Shown piece by piece: positions 59,048 to 64,000 of a DNA stretch of 64,000 bases. This DNA comes from Deltaproteobacteria bacterium. GTDB taxonomy: Bacteria > Desulfobacterota > Desulfomonilia > UBA1062. How positions within the stretch are numbered: the stretch's first letter is position 1; every line of letters begins with the position of its first letter. Position numbers and translations under genes: made by a program. The stretch spans positions 1 to 64,000 of the forward strand of contig JAKPQL010000032.1 of assembly GCA_029547045.1 (NCBI GenBank). The letters are read 5' to 3'. The notes beneath the pieces were generated by a model, which did not search any database, had not been told where the DNA came from, and worked only from the letters and a program-made list of their open reading frames with translations.

Positions 59048-59872
59048 TCACCCTTCGATGGGGGTCTCCCCCATGTCCATGTCCAGCAGATTGACGCTCA
59101 CCAGCCTCTTCCTGAGCGGCGCGCCCTCGTTCAGGATGATCTTCACCGCCTCGGCGGCCTCCATGCTCGCCACCAGGGCGGCCGTACAGGAGAGGCAGCC
59201 CAGCTCGCGCTCCACTCCCTGTTCTTGGTCGCAGGATGCAAAGGCCGCCTGCAGGGTCTGCTCGCCCGGGAACTGCGTGGTGAGCTGTCCATACCAGCCG
59301 GCGATGCTCCCGTGCACCAGGGGGATTCCCAGCGCCCCGCATGCCTCTGCCAGGACCAGGCGGTCACGGATGCTGTCCAGGCCGTCCACGGCCACCTGCG
59401 CACCGGCCAGGAGTTCTCCGGCGTTCTCCGCGGTGAGGGTGGTCCGGTGGGGTATCACCGTCACTGCGGGATTTATTGCCGAGACCCTGCGCACTGCCGC
59501 GACGACCTTTGGATCGCCCAGGGTTGTCATGTCCGCCAGGATCTGCCTGTTCAGGTTGTGCTCCTCAAAGGTGTCCGGATCAACCGCAACGATGGTGCCG
59601 ACGCCGATACGGGACAGCTCCTCTATGACGTATCCGCCAAGACCCCCGCAGCCTATGACTGCTGCACGGCTTCGCAGGAGTACGAGCTGCATGACCGGGG
59701 TGACGGTCTGGGCATTGCGCACATACCGTTCAGGGACGAGGCCGCTCACCAGGATCTCTTCCTCCACACGGGCTGGGCTCAGGCAAAAGCGCTCTGCCGC
59801 GACCATCTGGGCCTTCAGGGAGACGCGGCCACCTGCGGCATGGGAGGTGAGGAACCGCAGCAGTGCGTCCAT
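59048..59872 (-). CDS. ThiF/MoeB/HesA-family adenylyltransferase (E1-like)
   Basis: AAVIGCGGLGGYVIEELSRIGVGTIVAVDPDTFEEHNLNRQIL. Confidence 0.92.
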   Translation of the reverse strand: MDALLRFLTSHAAGGRVSLKAQMVAAERFCLSPARVEEEILVSGLVPERYVRNAQTVTPVMQLVLLRSRAAVIGCGGLGGYVIEELSRIGVGTIVAVDPDTFEEHNLNRQILADMTTLGDPKVVAAVRRVSAINPAVTVIPHRTTLTAENAGELLAGAQVAVDGLDSIRDRLVLAEACGALGIPLVHGSIAGWYGQLTTQFPGEQTLQAAFASCDQEQGVERELGCLSCTAALVASMEAAEAVKIILNEGAPLRKRLVSVNLLDMDMGETPIEG

Positions 59873-59873
59873 C

Positions 59874-60098
59874 TCAACCTCCTCCCACGGGCGGGAAGAT
59901 GGCCAGGGTGTCACCTTCGCCCAGGGTCGTGGAGAGCCCGGCGTGGCGGCTGTTCAGGAAGATGATGGCCGCATCCTTCTCTTCGATGGCGAGCTGCCGT
60001 ACGATGTCCTGCACCCGGGTCCCGTCGGGGCAGTCCAGGGTATTCACGTCGAAGCGGCCTCTCCGGAGCGTGGCGAAGAGTTTCACCGTGACCTTCAT
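59874..60098 (-). CDS. MoaD/ThiS-family sulfur carrier protein
   Basis: MKVTVKLFATLRRGRFD...IIFLNSRHAGLSTTLGEGDTLAIFPPVGGG; GG C-terminus. Confidence 0.92.
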   Translation of the reverse strand: MKVTVKLFATLRRGRFDVNTLDCPDGTRVQDIVRQLAIEEKDAAIIFLNSRHAGLSTTLGEGDTLAIFPPVGGG

Positions 60099-60184
60099 GT
60101 CTGCATGCTACCCTCTTCTGCGGCGCAGGGGAAGCCCCGGCAGGAAGGAGGGGCCCTGCCGGGGCGGATCGCATCGTTGGTGTG

Positions 60185-61921
60185 CTACCAGTTGAAGACC
60201 TGGTCGAGCTCCGCGTCCGTGACCTGGAAGGCGATGTTGTGGGGCCCCACCTTCTCTGTGGTGAAGAAGCGGGGCAGCCGGTCCTGTTCCCTGGTGAAGC
60301 CCGCACGGGCATTGAAGTCCCGCTCGAGTTTGAGCACCTTCTTGCCCAGGGCGGTCACGTCGTCTGCCGTGAGGTTCCCACCGTAGAAGGCGTTCAACAG
60401 GTCGATGAGGGCCTGGAAGGTCTCGGGCTGGTCGAGGACCGCAAAGGCGATGAACAGGCACATGCCCGTGGAGTCGATGGCCGCGGTGGCGATCTGGAGG
60501 TTGCGGGACAGCTCCACCTGGCCCTCGGTCTTCAGCGGGTCCACGTAGCCGCCGCTCTTGAGAATGTTGGTGGCTATGGCGTAGCCCGCGGTGTGGTCCG
60601 CGCCCATGGGGCTCGTGGCGTACGTCACGCCGATACCCTGGATGGCCCGGGGGTCGTAGGCCGGCAGGGCCTGGTTTTTCACCACCGGCACCTTCTCCAC
60701 GCCGAAGACCTTGCCCGTCACCGCGGCGCCGCTGCCCAGTATCCTGCCGAGGGGCGTACCCTTTCCCACCTCCTCGATGAGCCGGATGGCGGCCTGGGCG
60801 TCGCCGAACTTCGCCAGGCCCGCCTGCATGGCCACGCCGATGGTGGCGCCCATCTCAATGGTATCCAGGCCGAAGGTGTCGTCCAGGAAGTCGATGCGGG
60901 CGATGGCGTCCGGGTCGTCGATGCCGCAGTTGCCGCCATGGGCCCACACGGTCTCGTACTCGGGCTGCTTGGACACGAAGTGGCCGTCCTTGTCCACGAA
61001 TGTTCCGGAGCAGCGTATCACGCACCCCCGGTGGCAGGGGTGGGTGGCGCTGCCGCCGCGCTTTGTCTCGAGGTCGGCGAACGTCTCGCCGCTTATCTTG
61101 GCCGCGCCCGCGAACTGGCCGTCGCGGAAGTTGTAGGTCGGGTATCCGCCCGCCTCGTTGATGATGTTGGTGAGCACGTTGGTGCCGTAGGCAGGCAGGG
61201 CCTGGCCCGTGACCGAGTGCGTGGACAGGCCGTTCACGAACACCTTGTTGGCCGCGCGGAACTTTTCCGCATCCTTGGGCTCGCGGTTCTTGCACCCGGT
61301 GTCGTCCATGACGATGACCTTGACCCCCTTGGCGCCCATGACCGCGCCCACCCCGCCGCGGCCCGCGTGCCGCGAGGGCCGCACCTCGATGTCCGTGATG
61401 GCCACCGACGCTGCGGCGAGCTTCATCTCGCCCGCCGGGCCGATGGAGATGCAGGTGATCTTGTCGCCAAACTTCTTCTTCATGGCGTCCACGAGGTCGT
61501 AGTTGGGGAGCATCTTCAGTGCGTTGTCCTTCTCCACCTTCACCCCGTCCTTGGTGATGAGGACCCGGTAGAGGTCATCGCTTTCGGGCTTGCCCTCCAG
61601 GATGACGGCCGCGTATCCGAGGCGTGCCAGGACCTGGGCACCCTGCCCTCCCGAGTTGGCCTCCTTGATGCCGCCGGTGAGCGGGCTCTTGCACCCCACG
61701 GAAATTCGGCCCGACATGGCCGCGGATGTGCCGCTGAGTAGCCCCGGGGCGATGACCAGCTTGTTCTCCGCGCCCAGGGGGTGGCAGAGCGGCGGGACCT
61801 CCTGGGCTATGACCGTGGAGGTCATGGCCCTGCCACCCAGCCCGGCATAGGCTCCGAGCCCTTCCACCGTTACCTTCGGGCCGCCCTTGGCGCCCATGTC
61901 GATCCTCAGTATCTTGTCCAT
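60185..61921 (-). CDS. aor: Aldehyde:ferredoxin oxidoreductase (tungsten/molybdopterin)
   Basis: GLGGRAMTSTVIAQEVPPLCHPLGAENKLVIAPGLLSGT...GRISVGCKSPLTGGIKEANSGG...HAGRGGVGAVMGAKGVKVIVM. Confidence 0.95.
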   Translation of the reverse strand: MDKILRIDMGAKGGPKVTVEGLGAYAGLGGRAMTSTVIAQEVPPLCHPLGAENKLVIAPGLLSGTSAAMSGRISVGCKSPLTGGIKEANSGGQGAQVLARLGYAAVILEGKPESDDLYRVLITKDGVKVEKDNALKMLPNYDLVDAMKKKFGDKITCISIGPAGEMKLAAASVAITDIEVRPSRHAGRGGVGAVMGAKGVKVIVMDDTGCKNREPKDAEKFRAANKVFVNGLSTHSVTGQALPAYGTNVLTNIINEAGGYPTYNFRDGQFAGAAKISGETFADLETKRGGSATHPCHRGCVIRCSGTFVDKDGHFVSKQPEYETVWAHGGNCGIDDPDAIARIDFLDDTFGLDTIEMGATIGVAMQAGLAKFGDAQAAIRLIEEVGKGTPLGRILGSGAAVTGKVFGVEKVPVVKNQALPAYDPRAIQGIGVTYATSPMGADHTAGYAIATNILKSGGYVDPLKTEGQVELSRNLQIATAAIDSTGMCLFIAFAVLDQPETFQALIDLLNAFYGGNLTADDVTALGKKVLKLERDFNARAGFTREQDRLPRFFTTEKVGPHNIAFQVTDAELDQVFNW

Positions 61922-62089
61922 GTCCCCTCCTTATATACATGCGTTCAAGAATGAATAATAAGGTGCGGGCAGGAAGAGTCAATGGGCGAAGAGAGTATAA
62001 CATGCCGAAAATACTATTAATATGCTTTTGTCAGCCGAATGGCGATGGACCCTGTCGCCATTTCTTTCTTGAGGCCCTGGGGAAAGGGT

Positions 62090-62596
62090 TCAGATCTTCC
62101 GGCTGTCATAGGCCCAGTTCAACAGGGCCTGCCGCTGGCGGGGCCTGCAGGAAAGGTCGCACTGGATGCAGTGCTTCCTGATCTGGGCGATGTGCCGCTT
62201 CATGGCCTTCCATCGTGAGATCTGGCGATCGTCGTCCGGGCAGCGCCTGCCCATGTAGTACCTGCAGTACCACTGGAACCAGCCCCGGGGGTCCTCGTGG
62301 TAGATCCAGCCCTTGGCGCGCCAGACCGAAAGAGGCTGCGATGCGTTGACGTTGAAGAGGTTCAGCTTCGGGTCGTGACGTTCGTGGCAGAGCTTTGCAC
62401 GGGCGAACCAGTCCTCGGGGAACTCGTTTCGGCAGTCGGTCATGTATTTGCCGCCGAACACGCCCAGCTCGAGCATCTGCTTCGGGGTGAGCTTGGGGGT
62501 GAATTCCGGGTGGAAGTGTTCTCCCATGGGCTCGGTGAGGACATAGGTGTAGTTCTGCTGCATGAGGTCGTTTACGGTTATGGTGCGGTGCTTCAT
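62090..62596 (-). CDS. Conserved hypothetical protein
   Basis: Full-length ORF MKHRTITVNDLMQQNYTYVLTEPMGEHFHPEFTPKLTPKQMLELGVFGGKYMTDCRNEFP...DPRGWFQWYCRYYMGRRCPDDDRQISRWKAMKRHIAQI...CRPRQRQALLNWAYDSRKI. Confidence 0.85.
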   Translation of the reverse strand: MKHRTITVNDLMQQNYTYVLTEPMGEHFHPEFTPKLTPKQMLELGVFGGKYMTDCRNEFPEDWFARAKLCHERHDPKLNLFNVNASQPLSVWRAKGWIYHEDPRGWFQWYCRYYMGRRCPDDDRQISRWKAMKRHIAQIRKHCIQCDLSCRPRQRQALLNWAYDSRKI

Positions 62597-62810
62597 AACC
62601 CGGCCCTCCCAGGCCCGATGGAAGACTCAGCCGCGCCCGGGCCTGACGCGCCGCCGGTACCACCGTTTTTCCAGCAATGAGCAGCGTGGATGACTGGAGC
62701 GCCTGCGAGGCGCGCCGTATCATGGACGCAGCCGATGGCACTGCGCACGTTCTGCTTCTTCCATAAAACGCAGTTTAATGCTGCGGCTACGGCCCTTCAT
62801 TACCCTTTCC

Positions 62811-62824
62811 GGTCTTTAAAGACC
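62811..62824. repeat. 14-bp perfect palindrome
   Basis: GGTCTTTAAAGACC. Confidence 0.85.
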
Positions 62825-62848
62825 ATTCAACATGACGAACAGTAGCCT

Positions 62849-62880
62849 TACTGTCCAAAACTATCACGTTTTGAACAGTA
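62849..62880. repeat. 13-bp inverted repeat (one mismatch), 6-nt loop
   Basis: TACTGTCCAAAAC-TATCAC-GTTTTGAACAGTA; the half-site GAACAGTA also occurs at 62837-62844. Confidence 0.8.
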
Positions 62881-62924
62881 TATCCCATTTACTGCTTATG
62901 AAGACTTTTTATCATTCCTCCTTA

Positions 62925-63316
62925 TTGCTTTACTAATTCAACTCGGCGGTTCTTGTGTACGTACTGTCTGGCCATTTCGGATCGTTCTCAAAAGCGGTTC
63001 CACCTATTTTTTGGATAGCGTTCATATAGTTACGGGAGATTTGAAGCCTGGAATACTGATCTCCGATATCTTTCTTCATACCATAATCGATGACATATCG
63101 ATGACCCTCCACCGTTACCTTGCTTTTTGTTTCGGGATCTCTGAAATCTTCGGCATCAAATGCCTTTTCTTCACATCGCGCAATATAGAACCCTTCCATC
63201 CTGGAAAAAAGTGGATGGTCTTTGCACCCCTTCTTATCCTCTTGGGCAAAGGTGACAGTGCTGAGGGTAAGAATGCAGACTACGATCCAACAGATGAATG
63301 TTTTGCAATTTTTCAT
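62925..63316 (-). pseudogene. OmpA-family exported protein relic with internal deletion/frameshift
   Basis: Signal peptide and N-terminal domain (DHPLFSRMEGFYIARCEEKAFDAEDF...RLQISRNYMNAIQKIGG) intact. The OmpA C-terminus KNRRVELVKQ* is found in another frame immediately at the ORF end (minus-strand ...ACAAGAACCGCCGAGTTGAATTAGTAAAGCAATAA). Confidence 0.7.
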
Positions 63317-63340
63317 GATCGATACGTCCTTATAATTATC

Positions 63341-63398
63341 GGCTAACGTGCTGCTCAGCCGCTGGCGAGGCCAGTCGGCTGAAGTGGCTTATTCGAAC
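63341..63398 (-). other. attC-like recombination site (integron cassette), site 2
   Basis: Minus strand: ...AAGCCACTTCAGCCGACTGGCCTCGCCAGCGGCTGAGCAGCACGTTAGCC. Nested inverted repeat CAGCCG-(A)-CTGGC-CTC-GCCAG-CGGCTG with one unpaired base; ends at a GTTAGCC core-like box. Confidence 0.75.
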
Positions 63399-63863
63399 TT
63401 ATTTCTGCAAGCCTTTCATTACACCTGTGAGAATTTCTTTAAACCACTTCTTTTCCTGGGTTGCCGTAAAAAGTATTCGTTCCCAAACCGATATAGGTTC
63501 GGTTATTGATGTCTGGCCTCCCCAAATTAGGCGCCCTTGGGGACTTAAGAAATAGTAGCTGATACGAAGCCAATCAGGCTCATTGTCCCCTTCAAACCTA
63601 ATTAGGTCTACAACATCCCAGTAAGGGTAATTTTCTATGACTACACGGTCTTTCAAGATACCTTTTTTCTCAGCCGGTGCTTTGAAACTTACAACCTCTC
63701 CAACACGTGATTTAATCCATTCAACAACAGGGATTTCCCATCTATGTTGGCAGTTTCGCTTACTGCACTCTAACTTGCGCATATACTCCCCTGATTCAGC
63801 TTTATGAACCAGTCCTGATTTTGGAGACCTCATCTGACATTCTGGACATTGGATTCTGCTCAT
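63399..63863 (-). CDS. Hypothetical zinc-ribbon protein, putative gene-cassette ORF
   Basis: MSRIQCPECQMRSPKSGLVHKAESGEYMRKLECSKRNCQHRWEIPVV; bounded on both sides by attC-like sites. Confidence 0.85.
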   Translation of the reverse strand: MSRIQCPECQMRSPKSGLVHKAESGEYMRKLECSKRNCQHRWEIPVVEWIKSRVGEVVSFKAPAEKKGILKDRVVIENYPYWDVVDLIRFEGDNEPDWLRISYYFLSPQGRLIWGGQTSITEPISVWERILFTATQEKKWFKEILTGVMKGLQK

Positions 63864-63885
63864 TGTGCCTCTAAATATTTTATAG

Positions 63886-63948
63886 GCCGAACGTGCTCAT
63901 CAGCGGCGCGGGCGGCAGCCCGCGTCCGTCTGGATGGGCTGGTTGGGC
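63886..63948 (-). other. attC-like recombination site (integron cassette), site 1
   Basis: Minus strand: GCCCAAC-CAGCCCATCCAGACGGA-CGCGGGC-TGCC-GCCCGCG-CCGCTGATGAGCAC-GTTCGGC. Perfect RYYYAAC box, near-consensus GTTRRRY box, central 7-bp hairpin, and unpaired bases in the flanking arm. Confidence 0.82.
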
Positions 63949-64000
63949 TATGGTGCTCATACATTTCGAACTTAAAAATCACTAAGAAAGCCACATTTTC

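Noticed and set aside
62039-62061. ATGGCGA-N9-TCGCCAT hairpin as a terminator for the orphan gene at 62090
   Set aside because: Only a 7-bp stem with a 9-nt loop and no T-tract in the minus-strand direction; too weak to call.

Overview
This is a GC-rich, gene-dense chromosomal window from an anaerobe, probably a deltaproteobacterium (Desulfobacterota); the taxon is an inference from gene content. From left to right it contains: (1) an NtrC-like regulator, a Cache sensor kinase and a response regulator; (2) a formate dehydrogenase / Fe-S / flavin-oxidoreductase operon, whose catalytic subunit is split by an in-frame TGA that reads as selenocysteine and is followed by a canonical bacterial SECIS hairpin; (3) an HU-like / Lys-Ala-rich / zinc-ribbon fusion protein and a radical SAM protein; (4) a chemosensory cluster (CheB-D-R-W-MCP-A-Y) joined to a partner-switching module (REC-HATPase-PAS-PP2C protein plus two STAS proteins); (5) rapZ, mannose-type PTS EIIA/B/C, a RimI-PyrK fusion and pyrD; (6) comEC, minor pilins and pilY1; (7) housekeeping genes (hfq, ligA, rpsF-rpsR-DUF2232-rplI-dnaB, rpoH, rlmD-like, nadK, recN, argA-like, pmbA, secA, argJ); (8) a PKD/Ig-repeat surface protein; (9) an aldehyde:ferredoxin oxidoreductase operon with its MoaD/ThiF partners; (10) at the right edge, what appears to be the distal end of an integron gene-cassette array, with two attC-like sites flanking minus-strand cassette ORFs and an OmpA-family relic with an internal deletion. 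Most of the long antisense ORFs in the supplied track are high-GC artefacts.
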